20,832 nucleotides of DNA from Phycisphaerae bacterium (GTDB lineage: Bacteria; Planctomycetota; Phycisphaerae; Phycisphaerales; SM1A02): NCBI GenBank assembly GCA_016873355.1, contig VGXK01000004.1:1-20832 (forward strand). The letters are read 5' to 3'. A program made the translations under genes and the position numbers. Positions 1-6,672 of the stretch are shown here, one piece after another; position 1 is the stretch's first letter; each line of letters begins with the position of its first letter. The notes under the pieces are model-generated. The model did not search any database. It saw only the letters and a program-made list of their open reading frames with translations, and was not told the DNA's origin.

Positions 1-36
1 CCGCTCTCGAGCGCGGGCGACGCGCGACGAAGGCCG

Positions 37-81
37 GCGCCGGATCCGGTCGGCGCAGCGCCGGATCCGGTCGGCGCAGCG
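37..81. repeat. Tandem 21-bp repeat, two copies, each able to form a hairpin
   Basis: Two perfect 21-bp copies (37-57 and 58-78) are followed by 3 bases of a third. Each unit contains GCGCCG, an 8-nt spacer and CGGCGC, so each can fold into a 6-bp stem (37-42 with 51-56, and 58-63 with 72-77). An inner CCGGATCCGG palindrome offers an alternative fold. The array lies just beyond the rdgB stop codon, so it may act as a terminator or 3'-end stabiliser. There is no T-tract on either strand. The role is inferred; the repeat is seen directly. Confidence 0.75.
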
Positions 82-94
82 TCGGGCGGCGCGC

Positions 95-799
95 TCAACC
101 GACCAGGATGCCCTTGTGCCGAAGGAGGAACGCGAGTCGCCGCAAGGCGCGGCCGCGATGGCTGATCTCGTTCTTCTCGGCCGGCGCAAGCTCGGCGCTC
201 GTGCGGTCGAACTCGGGAACGACGAAGAGCGGGTCGTATCCGAATCCGTGCTCGCCCCGCGGCGTCTCCGCGATGCGACCCTCGAGCTCGCCGCGCGCCT
301 CGAGCAGGACGGAGCCGTCCGGCGCCGCCACGCAGAGCGTGCAGACGAAGCGCGCCGATCGAAGCTCGACAGGCACGCCCGCGAGCGCGGCAAGCAGCCG
401 CGCGTTGTTCCGCGCATCCCGCTCGGCGCGCGATCCCTCGGAACCGGCCCAATGGGCCGAGTGCACGCCCGGCTCGCCGTTCAGCAGGTCCACCTCGAGC
501 CCCGAGTCGTCGGCGAGCACGATCGCGCCGAGTCGCCGCGCGTAGGCGATCGCCTTGATCGCGGCGTTCGCCTCGAACGCGTCGCCGCTCTCCACGGGCT
601 CGGGACCCGCATCGCCCGCGTCGACGAGCGAACGCACTCGGAAGCCGATCGGCTCGAGCACGGCGCGGATCTCCTCGAGCTTGTGCGGATTGCCGGTGGC
701 GGCCACGATCTCGATCGCATCGCGAGGCGCGGCGTGCCCCTCGCCGCGAGCGCCGCCGCTCGCGTGCTCGCCGTGCGCCGCTCCCCCGCCGCCGCTCAT
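95..799 (-). CDS. rdgB: XTP/dITP diphosphatase (RdgB/HAM1 family)
   Basis: This enzyme hydrolyses non-canonical purine nucleoside triphosphates (dITP, XTP, ITP) to monophosphates and so cleans the nucleotide pool in the cytoplasm. The 234-residue product has the family signatures in order: TGNPHK (35-40) at the start of the fold, DDSGLEVD (97-104) with the catalytic and metal-binding aspartates, GFGYDP (185-190), and KNEISHRGRAL (209-219). The conserved core begins near residue 29. The first 27 or so residues are a Gly/Ala/His-rich extension absent from typical members of about 200 residues. The start was chosen because its ATG overlaps the stop of the upstream carboxylase gene as ATGA (796-799), which indicates translational coupling. 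A longer reading from 1135 runs antiparallel through the conserved carboxylase gene and is rejected. The family is certain; the exact start is likely. Confidence 0.93.
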   Translation of the reverse strand: MSGGGGAAHGEHASGGARGEGHAAPRDAIEIVAATGNPHKLEEIRAVLEPIGFRVRSLVDAGDAGPEPVESGDAFEANAAIKAIAYARRLGAIVLADDSGLEVDLLNGEPGVHSAHWAGSEGSRAERDARNNARLLAALAGVPVELRSARFVCTLCVAAPDGSVLLEARGELEGRIAETPRGEHGFGYDPLFVVPEFDRTSAELAPAEKNEISHRGRALRRLAFLLRHKGILVG

Positions 800-2463
800 G
801 TCTGGAGCACTCCCGTTCGGAACGGCTTGTCCATCGGCGCCATCGACGCGAGCCGAAGCGCGAACGAGAGTTCCGCGCGGGTCTTCTCCGGCGAGATCAC
901 GCGATCGACCCACCCTCGACTCGCCGCGTAGAGAATGTCCTGCTGTTCGTGGTAGCTGGCGGTGATCGCTGCAAGCAGCTCGCGGCGCATCGTCTCGTCC
1001 ACCTTCTCGCCCGTTCGCTTCCGCGCGGCGAGATCGATCTCGAGCAGCGTGTTCGCCGCCTGCTCGGGTCCCATGACGCTGCACCGGGCGCCGGGCCACG
1101 CCAGCGTCAGGAATGGATCGAAGGCGCGGCCGCACATGGCGTAGTTGCCCGCGCCGTAGCTGCCGCCGACGATGAGCGCGATCTTCGGCACCACCGAGTT
1201 CGCCATGGCATTCACCATCTTGGCGCCCGAGCGGATGATGCCGCCCTGCTCGCTGTCACGGCCGACCATGAAGCCGGTGGTGTCGTGCACGAAGACGATC
1301 GGCAGCCGCTTCTGATTGCAGTCCATGATGAAGCGAGCCGCCTTGTCGGCGCTGTCGTCGTAGATCACCGCCGGCATGCTCGTCGCCGCCGTCGGACCGC
1401 TGCGCCCCCCCGGCATCGTGCGGCGCGTGAGCTTCTTCTGGTTCGCCACGATGCCGCACGGCACCCCGCCGATCCGGGCAAACGCGCAGACGAGCGAACG
1501 GCCGAACTCGGAGCGGTACTCGTCGAATCCGTCGCCGTCGACGACGCACTCGAGCAGCCCGATCATGTCGTACTGGCGCCCGGGATCGCTCTGGAAGATC
1601 TCGAACACCTGCTCCGCGGGGCGCTTCGGCGGCGCCGCGGCGAGCGGCGCCGGCGCCAGCGCGCGAGCCGCCTGGTTGTCCTCCATCAGTCGGCGCACCC
1701 GCGCGAGACAGGAGCGATCGTCCTTCTCGCGGAAGTCGATCGTGCCCGAGATCTGCGCATGCATCGACGCGCCGCCGAGCTCGTCGCTCGACACCTCCTG
1801 GCCGATCGCCGCCTTCACGAGCGCGGGCCCCGCAAGGTAGAGGCCGCTTCCTTCGGTCATGAGCAGCGTGTCGCAGAGCACCGGCAGATAGCCGCCGCCG
1901 GCGACGCAGTTTCCCATGATCGCGGCGATCTGCGGGATCCCGTCCGCGCTCAGGACCGCGTTGTTGCGGAAGATGCGCCCGAAATCGTCGGTGTCCGGGA
2001 AGACGTCCTCCTGCAGCGGCAGGAAGACGCCCGCGCTGTCGACGAGGTAGATGAGCGGCAGCCTCGCCGAGTGCGCGATCGTCTGGGCCCGGATGATCTT
2101 CTTGCAGGTCATCGGGAAGAAGGCGCCGGCCTTCACCGTCGCATCGTTCGCCACGATCATCACCGGCTTGCCGGCCACGAGCGAGATCGTGGTGATCACG
2201 CCCGCGGCGGGCGCGCCGCCGTACTCGCGATACATCCGCCACGCGGCGAGCACGCCGCACTCGAGTCGCGGGGCGCCCGGATCGACGAGCTCGTCGATGC
2301 GCTCCCGCGCCGTGAGCCGCGCGTGCCGATGCTGCCGCTCGATGCCGGCGGGACCGCCTCCCAGCTCGGCCTTGGCCACCTCCGCAAGATGAATCGCCGA
2401 GGCGTCCCGAAGACTCCCCGGCGCCGCGTGCGCCTTCGCCTCGGGAGATGTTCGGCCCGTCAT
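796..2463 (-). CDS. Acyl-CoA carboxylase, carboxyltransferase (beta) subunit, methylcrotonoyl-CoA carboxylase-like
   Basis: This subunit transfers CO2 from carboxybiotin to an acyl-CoA. The 555-residue product has both crotonase-like halves of the family. The N-terminal half contains VANDATVKAG (104-113) and the glycine-rich GNCVAGGGYLPVLCD (184-198). The C-terminal half contains TTGFMVGRDSEQGG (395-408) and GGSYGAGNYAMCGRAF (433-448). The last two resemble the beta subunit of methylcrotonoyl-CoA carboxylase more than propionyl-CoA carboxylase, but the acyl substrate cannot be fixed from sequence alone. Residues 342-368 include a short Gly/Ser/Thr-rich stretch that looks like an insertion. 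No biotin carboxylase or biotin carrier gene lies in the window, so the alpha subunit must be elsewhere. The ATG at 2463 has no Shine-Dalgarno sequence and sits 6 nt after a -10-like TATCCT, so the mRNA may be leaderless. The preceding in-frame stretch (to 2643) is Arg-rich and is not part of the family. Confidence 0.88.
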   Translation of the reverse strand: MTGRTSPEAKAHAAPGSLRDASAIHLAEVAKAELGGGPAGIERQHRHARLTARERIDELVDPGAPRLECGVLAAWRMYREYGGAPAAGVITTISLVAGKPVMIVANDATVKAGAFFPMTCKKIIRAQTIAHSARLPLIYLVDSAGVFLPLQEDVFPDTDDFGRIFRNNAVLSADGIPQIAAIMGNCVAGGGYLPVLCDTLLMTEGSGLYLAGPALVKAAIGQEVSSDELGGASMHAQISGTIDFREKDDRSCLARVRRLMEDNQAARALAPAPLAAAPPKRPAEQVFEIFQSDPGRQYDMIGLLECVVDGDGFDEYRSEFGRSLVCAFARIGGVPCGIVANQKKLTRRTMPGGRSGPTAATSMPAVIYDDSADKAARFIMDCNQKRLPIVFVHDTTGFMVGRDSEQGGIIRSGAKMVNAMANSVVPKIALIVGGSYGAGNYAMCGRAFDPFLTLAWPGARCSVMGPEQAANTLLEIDLAARKRTGEKVDETMRRELLAAITASYHEQQDILYAASRGWVDRVISPEKTRAELSFALRLASMAPMDKPFRTGVLQT

Positions 2464-2481
2464 GGCCGCAGGATAGCGGCC
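2464..2481 (-). promoter_or_regulatory. Candidate promoter -10 box inside an inverted repeat, carboxylase gene
   Basis: On the minus strand TATCCT (2475 down to 2470) lies six bases before the ATG at 2463. It is flanked exactly by GGCCGC and GCGGCC (2476-2481 and 2464-2469), a perfect 6-bp inverted repeat around a 6-bp centre. Transcription from such a -10 would begin at about the ATG. I see no convincing -35. The inverted repeat could be an operator, or chance in GC-rich DNA. Confidence 0.4.
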
Positions 2482-2562
2482 CCTTTCCCCGCGTCCGATC
2501 GGCCGCGTCGGCCAGGGGCGCGGTTGCGACCGGGCGCATGCGCGGTCGGCGCGTCCGCTCGC

Positions 2563-2592
2563 TTGCGTCCGACGCCGAGTCGCCGCTATCCT
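2563..2592 (+). promoter_or_regulatory. Candidate rpsO promoter
   Basis: TTGCGT (2563-2568) and TATCCT (2587-2592) are separated by 18 bp. The -10 reads GCTATCCT, the same octamer as in the divergent carboxylase promoter. A start near 2599 would give a leader of about 53 nt containing the hairpin at 2624-2641. Matches to the sigma-70 consensus are partial (3/6 and 4/6). Confidence 0.4.
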
Positions 2593-2614
2593 CGCGGGAC
2601 TCGAAACCAGTTGG

Positions 2615-2641
2615 AAGGAAGGAGGGCCCCGACGAGGGCCC
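2615..2641 (+). promoter_or_regulatory. rpsO leader: displaced Shine-Dalgarno followed by a perfect hairpin
   Basis: A strong purine tract AAGGAAGGAGG (2615-2625) lies 26 nt or more before the rpsO ATG (2652), too far for normal initiation. Between them GGGCCC (2624-2629) and GGGCCC (2636-2641) form a perfect 6-bp stem with a 6-nt loop. Folding would leave about 10 nt between the stem and the ATG and bring AAGGAAGGA close to the start. Ribosomal protein S15 is known to regulate its own mRNA through leader structures in several bacteria. That this one does so is inference. Confidence 0.45.
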
Positions 2642-2651
2642 ATTGGAACTC

Positions 2652-2921
2652 ATGACGATCTCGGCACCCAGGAAGAAGCAGGTCATTTCCGGCGCGCGCC
2701 GGCATGACGCCGACAGCGGATCCCCGGAGGTGCAGGTGGCGGTGCTCACGGAGCGGATCGCGTCGCTTCAGGATCACTTCCGCACGCATCTCAAGGACCA
2801 CTCGTCGCGTCGCGGCCTGCTGCTCATGGTGGGCAAGCGGAATCGGCTGCTCAAGTATCTGGCAGCCACGAACCGCGACGCCTACTCGGAACTCATCAAG
2901 AAGCTCGGCCTGCGCAAGTAG
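2652..2921 (+). CDS. rpsO: 30S ribosomal protein S15
   Basis: S15 binds 16S rRNA early in assembly of the small-subunit platform. The 89-residue product is the usual length for the family and is recognisable throughout. It has an N-terminal helix with RKKQVI, then the SGSPEVQVAVLTERI segment, then HLKDHSSRRGLLLMVGKR, the rRNA-binding helix-loop, and a C-terminal LIKKLGLRK. The ATG at 2652 was chosen by alignment with the family start; reading upstream in frame gives only low-quality sequence. The gene is followed by pnp after 151 bp, the order conserved across many bacteria. It is transcribed divergently from the carboxylase gene. The ATG has only a weak GGA close by, while the strong Shine-Dalgarno lies upstream of a hairpin, which suggests translational control. 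Confidence 0.97.
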   Translation: MTISAPRKKQVISGARRHDADSGSPEVQVAVLTERIASLQDHFRTHLKDHSSRRGLLLMVGKRNRLLKYLAATNRDAYSELIKKLGLRK

Positions 2922-2936
2922 GCCGCCGGCCATCGC

Positions 2937-2952
2937 GCCGCCGCTCGGCGGC
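2937..2952 (+). other. Stem-loop between rpsO and pnp
   Basis: GCCGCC and GGCGGC flank a 4-nt loop GCTC, giving a perfect 6-bp stem 16 nt after the rpsO stop. No T-tract follows, so it is a poor intrinsic terminator. In Escherichia coli the rpsO-pnp spacer carries a partial terminator and RNase III processing sites; a similar role here is conjecture. Confidence 0.3.
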
Positions 2953-3072
2953 AGTGGGCCGCATGCAGCAGGTTGTTCGCCTCGACGAGCGCGACGACGC
3001 CCATGCTGCACCCGGCCTTCTGCCCCCCGGCGGATCGGTGAAGCAATCACCCATCGCCAGAAAGGCACACGA

Positions 3073-5232
3073 ATGACACTTGAACGACCCGCGTCCGTCG
3101 AACGACAGATCGGCGGCCGCACCTTCCGTCTCGAAACGGGACGCATCGCGAAGCTCGCCTCCGGCGCCGTGCTGGCGAGTTTCGGCGACACGGTGGTGCT
3201 CGCCACCGCCGTCCGCGCCGAACCTCGCACCGGCATCGACTTCTTCCCGCTCACCTGCGACTACCGCGAGCGCACCCCCGCCGCGGGCAAGTTCCCCGGC
3301 GGCTTCCGCAAGCGCGAAGGCCCGCCGAGCGAGAAGGAGATCCTCACGATGCGCATGATGGATCGCCCGATCCGTCCGCTCTTCCCCGAGGGTTTCGTCG
3401 ACGAGATCCAGCTCCAGGCGCTCGTGCTCAGCCACGACGGCCAGACCGACGCCGACGTGGTGGCGTGCACCGGCGCCGCCGCGGCGCTGGCGCTCACGGA
3501 CGCGCCCTTCCAGGGTCCGAGCGCCACCGTGCGCATCGGCCGCATCTTCACGGAACAGGGCCCGCAGTTCGTCATCAACCCGACGCAGGCGCAGATGGAG
3601 TTCAGCGACCTCGATCTCGTGCTCTCGGGCCATCGCGACGGCATCAACATGATCGAGGTCGGCGCCGCGGAGATCTCCGAGAGCGACATGGTGGCGGCGA
3701 TCCGCTTCGGCTACGACGAGGGCATCCGCCCGCTGCTCGACATGATCGACGAGCTGCGCCGCGCCGCCGGCGCTCCGCAGCCGGTCATGGGCACGCCCAT
3801 GCTTCCCGATCCCGCGGTCGTCTCGCTCGTGAAGGAGAAGGCCTACGAGGAGATGAAGAAGGCGCGGCAGATCAAGGGCAAGCGCGAGCGCAACGACAAG
3901 GTCGACGCGCTCAAGAAGTTCACCCTCGACACGCACTTCGCGATCCCGGCCGGACTCTCCTTCAGCGAGCACCAGGCCGCCGACAGGCGCCAGCGCGACG
4001 CGAAGGAGGCGCTGCGCATGCTCGAGAAGAAGATCACGCACGAGCTCGTGGCCGAGCAGGGCGTGCGCGCCGGCGGCCGAGGCCTCCGCGAGATCCGTCC
4101 GCTCGACATGCAGGTGGGCATCCTTCCGCGCACGCACGGTTCGGCGCTCTTCCAGCGCGGCGAGACGCAGAGCATCGTCACCTGCACGCTCGGCACGATC
4201 AAGGACGAGCAGATCGTGGACGGGCTCATGCCCGAGTACGCCAAGAAGTTCTATCTTCACTACTACTTCCCGCCGTTCTGCACCGGCGAAGCGGGCCGCA
4301 TCACCGGCCCCGGCCGTCGCGAAATCGGGCACGGTGCGCTCGCGGAGCGCTCGCTGCTGGGCATCCTTCCCTCGCCGGAAGAATTCCCCTACACGATCCG
4401 CGTGGTGAGCGACATCCTGGAGTCGAACGGCTCGTCGAGCATGGCGTCGGTGTGCGGCGGGTGCCTGGCGCTCATGGACGCCGGCGTTCCCATCAAGGGA
4501 ACCTGCGCCGGCATCAGCGTCGGACGATTCACGAGCTCCTCCGGCAAGGTCACGCACGTGACCGACATCATCGGCGAGGAGGATTTCTTCGGCGAGATGG
4601 ACTTCAAGGTCTCGGGCACGCGCCAGGGCATCACCGGCATCCAGCTCGACCTCAAGGCGCGCGGACTCAAGGTGGAGGAGATCGAGGCCATCTTCGCGCA
4701 GGCCCGCGAGGGACGGCTGCACCTCATCGAGCAGATGGAGAAGGTGATCGCGGCGCCGCGTCCGGACATCAGCCGTTTCGCGCCGCGCATCATCATCGTG
4801 AAGATCGATCCGGAGAAGATCGGCAAGCTCATCGGCCCCGGCGGCAAGACGATCCGCGCCCTCCAGGAGCGCACCGGCGCCCAGATCGACGTGGAGGAGG
4901 ACGGCACCGTCTTCATCGCCACGCCCGACGCCGCGAAGGGTGCGCAGGCGAAGGCCGAGGTCGAGGCGCTCGGCGCCGAGATCAAGGTCGGCAGCGTCTT
5001 CGAAGGCAAGGTCGTCGCGATCAAGGAGTTCGGCGCGTTCATCGAGCTCGTGCCCGGCACCGACGGCATGTGCCACATCAGCGAGCTGGCGCAGGGCTAC
5101 GTGAAGAGCGTCACCGATCAGGTGAAGATCGGCGACGTGGTGAAGGTCAAGGTCATCAACGTCGACGAGAACGGCCGCATCAAGCTTTCGCGGAAGGCGC
5201 TGCTCGTCGACTCGGTGGTCAAGGGCGGCTGA
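3073..5232 (+). CDS. pnp: Polyribonucleotide nucleotidyltransferase (PNPase)
   Basis: PNPase degrades RNA 3' to 5' by phosphorolysis, releasing nucleoside diphosphates, and can add 3' tails. The 719-residue product has the full architecture: first RNase PH domain (about 10-145), a helical linker, second RNase PH domain (about 325-545), KH domain with GPGG (588-591), and S1 domain from about 638. Asp504, Asp510 and Lys512 in the EDFFGEMDFK stretch correspond to the Asp486, Asp492 and Lys494 active-site residues of the E. coli enzyme. The stretch ESNGSSSMASVCGG is also intact. The start was chosen as the ATG at 3073, preceded by AAAGG at about 7 nt, which matches the usual N-terminus. The C-terminus ends soon after S1, without a long tail. 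The gene follows rpsO, the conserved arrangement, and is probably co-transcribed with it in part. Confidence 0.98.
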   Translation: MTLERPASVERQIGGRTFRLETGRIAKLASGAVLASFGDTVVLATAVRAEPRTGIDFFPLTCDYRERTPAAGKFPGGFRKREGPPSEKEILTMRMMDRPIRPLFPEGFVDEIQLQALVLSHDGQTDADVVACTGAAAALALTDAPFQGPSATVRIGRIFTEQGPQFVINPTQAQMEFSDLDLVLSGHRDGINMIEVGAAEISESDMVAAIRFGYDEGIRPLLDMIDELRRAAGAPQPVMGTPMLPDPAVVSLVKEKAYEEMKKARQIKGKRERNDKVDALKKFTLDTHFAIPAGLSFSEHQAADRRQRDAKEALRMLEKKITHELVAEQGVRAGGRGLREIRPLDMQVGILPRTHGSALFQRGETQSIVTCTLGTIKDEQIVDGLMPEYAKKFYLHYYFPPFCTGEAGRITGPGRREIGHGALAERSLLGILPSPEEFPYTIRVVSDILESNGSSSMASVCGGCLALMDAGVPIKGTCAGISVGRFTSSSGKVTHVTDIIGEEDFFGEMDFKVSGTRQGITGIQLDLKARGLKVEEIEAIFAQAREGRLHLIEQMEKVIAAPRPDISRFAPRIIIVKIDPEKIGKLIGPGGKTIRALQERTGAQIDVEEDGTVFIATPDAAKGAQAKAEVEALGAEIKVGSVFEGKVVAIKEFGAFIELVPGTDGMCHISELAQGYVKSVTDQVKIGDVVKVKVINVDENGRIKLSRKALLVDSVVKGG

Positions 5233-5247
5233 CGGCGGCGTCCGCCG
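5233..5247 (+). terminator. Stem-loop immediately after pnp
   Basis: CGGCGG, a 3-nt loop CGT, and CCGCCG form a perfect 6-bp stem starting at the base after the pnp stop codon. There is no T-tract, so termination would be weak or factor-assisted; it may instead protect the 3' end. Confidence 0.35.
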
Positions 5248-5334
5248 GAGCGTCGAAGCGCCGCGGAATCGCGGCATTCGCGCTGCGTTCGGCTGCATGC
5301 GCCCGAGATGGCGCCCGCGGCGGCGATCCCGCGC

Positions 5335-5363
5335 TTGCGGAATCGCTGCGGCGCGCTCACAAT
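5335..5363 (+). promoter_or_regulatory. Candidate promoter of the cold-shock gene
   Basis: TTGCGG (5335-5340) and CACAAT (5358-5363) are spaced by 17 bp. They match the sigma-70 consensus at 3/6 and 4/6 positions. A start near 5370 would place the leader hairpin (5377-5400) at the very 5' end of the mRNA. Confidence 0.35.
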
Positions 5364-5376
5364 GGTGCGACTTCCC

Positions 5377-5400
5377 GGGACCCGAGCAGTGGCGGGTCCC
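5377..5400 (+). promoter_or_regulatory. Perfect 8-bp hairpin in the leader of the cold-shock gene
   Basis: GGGACCCG and CGGGTCCC pair perfectly over 8 bp around an 8-nt loop (5385-5392). The structure ends 26 nt before the ATG and 12 nt before the Shine-Dalgarno GGTGGAG. It lacks a following T-tract, which argues against a simple terminator for pnp. It may stabilise the 5' end of the mRNA or take part in temperature-dependent control, as structured leaders do for E. coli cspA; that is inference. Confidence 0.5.
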
Positions 5401-5426
5401 CAAACTTCGATGGGTGGAGCACTGCC

Positions 5427-5678
5427 ATGTCACAATCCGAGTTGCACCAGGTCGACGGCGTGGTCAAGTGGTTCGACCCGCGCAAGGGCTATGGCTTCAT
5501 CGTCGGACCGGACGGGCAGGACATCTTCGTGCACTACACCGTGATCGAGCAGCAAGGCGGATTCCGCACGCTCAAGGACGGCGAGCGCGTTTCGTATTCG
5601 GCGTCGGTCGGACCCAAGGGCTGGCAGGCCACCCGCGCACGCTCCCTGACCCGGGTGATCCAGAGCACCGGGAACTGA
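5427..5678 (+). CDS. Cold-shock domain protein (CspA family)
   Basis: This is a small single-domain OB-fold protein that binds single-stranded RNA or DNA, probably acting as an RNA chaperone. The 83-residue product carries the RNP1 motif KGYGFI (20-25) and the RNP2 motif DIFVHY (32-37), with VKWFDPRKGYGF typical of the family. It is longer than E. coli CspA (70 residues) because of about 10 extra N-terminal residues and a short C-terminal tail. The ATG at 5427 is preceded by GGTGGAG at 7 nt. The leader contains a perfect 8-bp hairpin. The kinase gene begins only 19 bp after the stop, so the two may share a transcript. The family is certain; whether this copy is cold-inducible is unknown. Confidence 0.95.
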   Translation: MSQSELHQVDGVVKWFDPRKGYGFIVGPDGQDIFVHYTVIEQQGGFRTLKDGERVSYSASVGPKGWQATRARSLTRVIQSTGN

Positions 5679-5697
5679 CCGGCTCGAGAGGGCCCGG

Positions 5698-6672
5698 ATG
5701 GGCAGCGGACTCCTCCCTCTCGCCAGCGCGTTTCCTTCGACCGATCGCGGGGTCCCGCCGCTGATCGTGGCGCTCGTGTCGGCGTCGCTCGGCGCCGCGG
5801 TCGTCGCGGTCGTGGCGCTGCTGCTGCGCCGGCGCGCCGTCGCCGAAGCGCGGCGCGAGGCGGCGGCGCGGAGCGCGGCTCGCATCGCGGAGCTGCGCGC
5901 GATGACCGGAGGACTCGCGCACGAGATCAAGAACCCGCTCTCGACGCTCGTGCTCAACGCGCAGCTGCTTCGCGAGGAAGTGCTCGACATGGATCTCGAG
6001 GAGGAGGCGCGGCAGCGCGTGTCGCGCCGCGTGGAGACGCTGTCGCGCGAGGCCGGGCGACTCGGCGACATCCTCGAGGACTTCCTTCGCTACGCCGGGC
6101 GCGTGCAGCTCGACCGGCAGCCGCGCGATCTCCGCGAGATCCTCGACGAGCTCGTCGACTTCTTCCGACCGCAGGCGGAGCAGGCGGGAACGCTGCTGCG
6201 AGTCGATGCACCGCACGAGCCCGTCGTGTCGCTCGTGGACGCAGGACTGCTGAAGCAGGCCCTGCTCAACCTGATGCTGAACGCCGTGCAGGCGATGGAG
6301 CGGAGCGAGCGTCGCGAACTGCTGCTGCGGCTGGAGCACGGTCGGCACGGCGCGGCGGGCGAAGCCCGCATTCACGTGATCGACACGGGCCCCGGCATCG
6401 CCCCCGAGCGGCGCGAGACGCTCTTCCTCCCGTACTCGAGCACGAGGCCGGGCGGCACCGGACTCGGACTTGCGACCACGCGCCGGATCGTGGAGGAGCA
6501 CGGCGGACGCGTGACGCTCTTCAGCGAGCCGGGCATGGGCAGCGACTTCGTGCTGCACGTGCCGCTCGGCGATCCGCAGGCGTCGGGAGGGGGCGCGAAC
6601 GCCTTCGCGGCGCAGGCGTCGGCGGCACGCGCCTCGAACGGGCCGCAACCTCGTGGGGAGCGCTCGCCATGA
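5698..6672 (+). CDS. Membrane-anchored sensor histidine kinase, NtrB-like catalytic core
   Basis: This is a two-component sensor that autophosphorylates on histidine and passes the phosphate to a response regulator. The 324-residue product has one predicted membrane segment (about 22-43), then a short charged helix. The dimerisation/phosphoacceptor domain has the H-box LAHEIKNPLS with His75. The ATPase domain has the N-box NLMLNAVQAM (191-200), DTGPGI (229-234) and GTGLGLA (253-259). No PAS, HAMP or sizeable periplasmic sensor domain is visible, so the stimulus is unclear. The last 30 or so residues are low complexity. The start has GAGAGG 5-7 nt upstream. The stop overlaps the next ATG as ATGA (6669-6672), implying coupling to the peptidase. 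No response regulator lies in the window, so its partner is encoded elsewhere. Confidence 0.9.
   Translation: MGSGLLPLASAFPSTDRGVPPLIVALVSASLGAAVVAVVALLLRRRAVAEARREAAARSAARIAELRAMTGGLAHEIKNPLSTLVLNAQLLREEVLDMDLEEEARQRVSRRVETLSREAGRLGDILEDFLRYAGRVQLDRQPRDLREILDELVDFFRPQAEQAGTLLRVDAPHEPVVSLVDAGLLKQALLNLMLNAVQAMERSERRELLLRLEHGRHGAAGEARIHVIDTGPGIAPERRETLFLPYSSTRPGGTGLGLATTRRIVEEHGGRVTLFSEPGMGSDFVLHVPLGDPQASGGGANAFAAQASAARASNGPQPRGERSP

Noticed and set aside
95..1135. Longer rdgB start at 1135
   Set aside because: The extension lies within the conserved C-terminal half of the carboxylase gene. The ATG at 799 with ATGA overlap fits far better.
2896..5433. 845-codon open frame antisense to the whole of pnp
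   Set aside because: It is Arg/Ala/Asp/Leu-rich with no family pattern, and it mirrors the codon bias of a certain gene. Long antisense frames are expected at this GC content.
3465..5678. 737-codon forward frame overlapping pnp in another phase and ending in the cold-shock gene
   Set aside because: Only the last 83 codons, from the ATG at 5427, show a protein family and a ribosome site. The rest is an out-of-frame reading of pnp.
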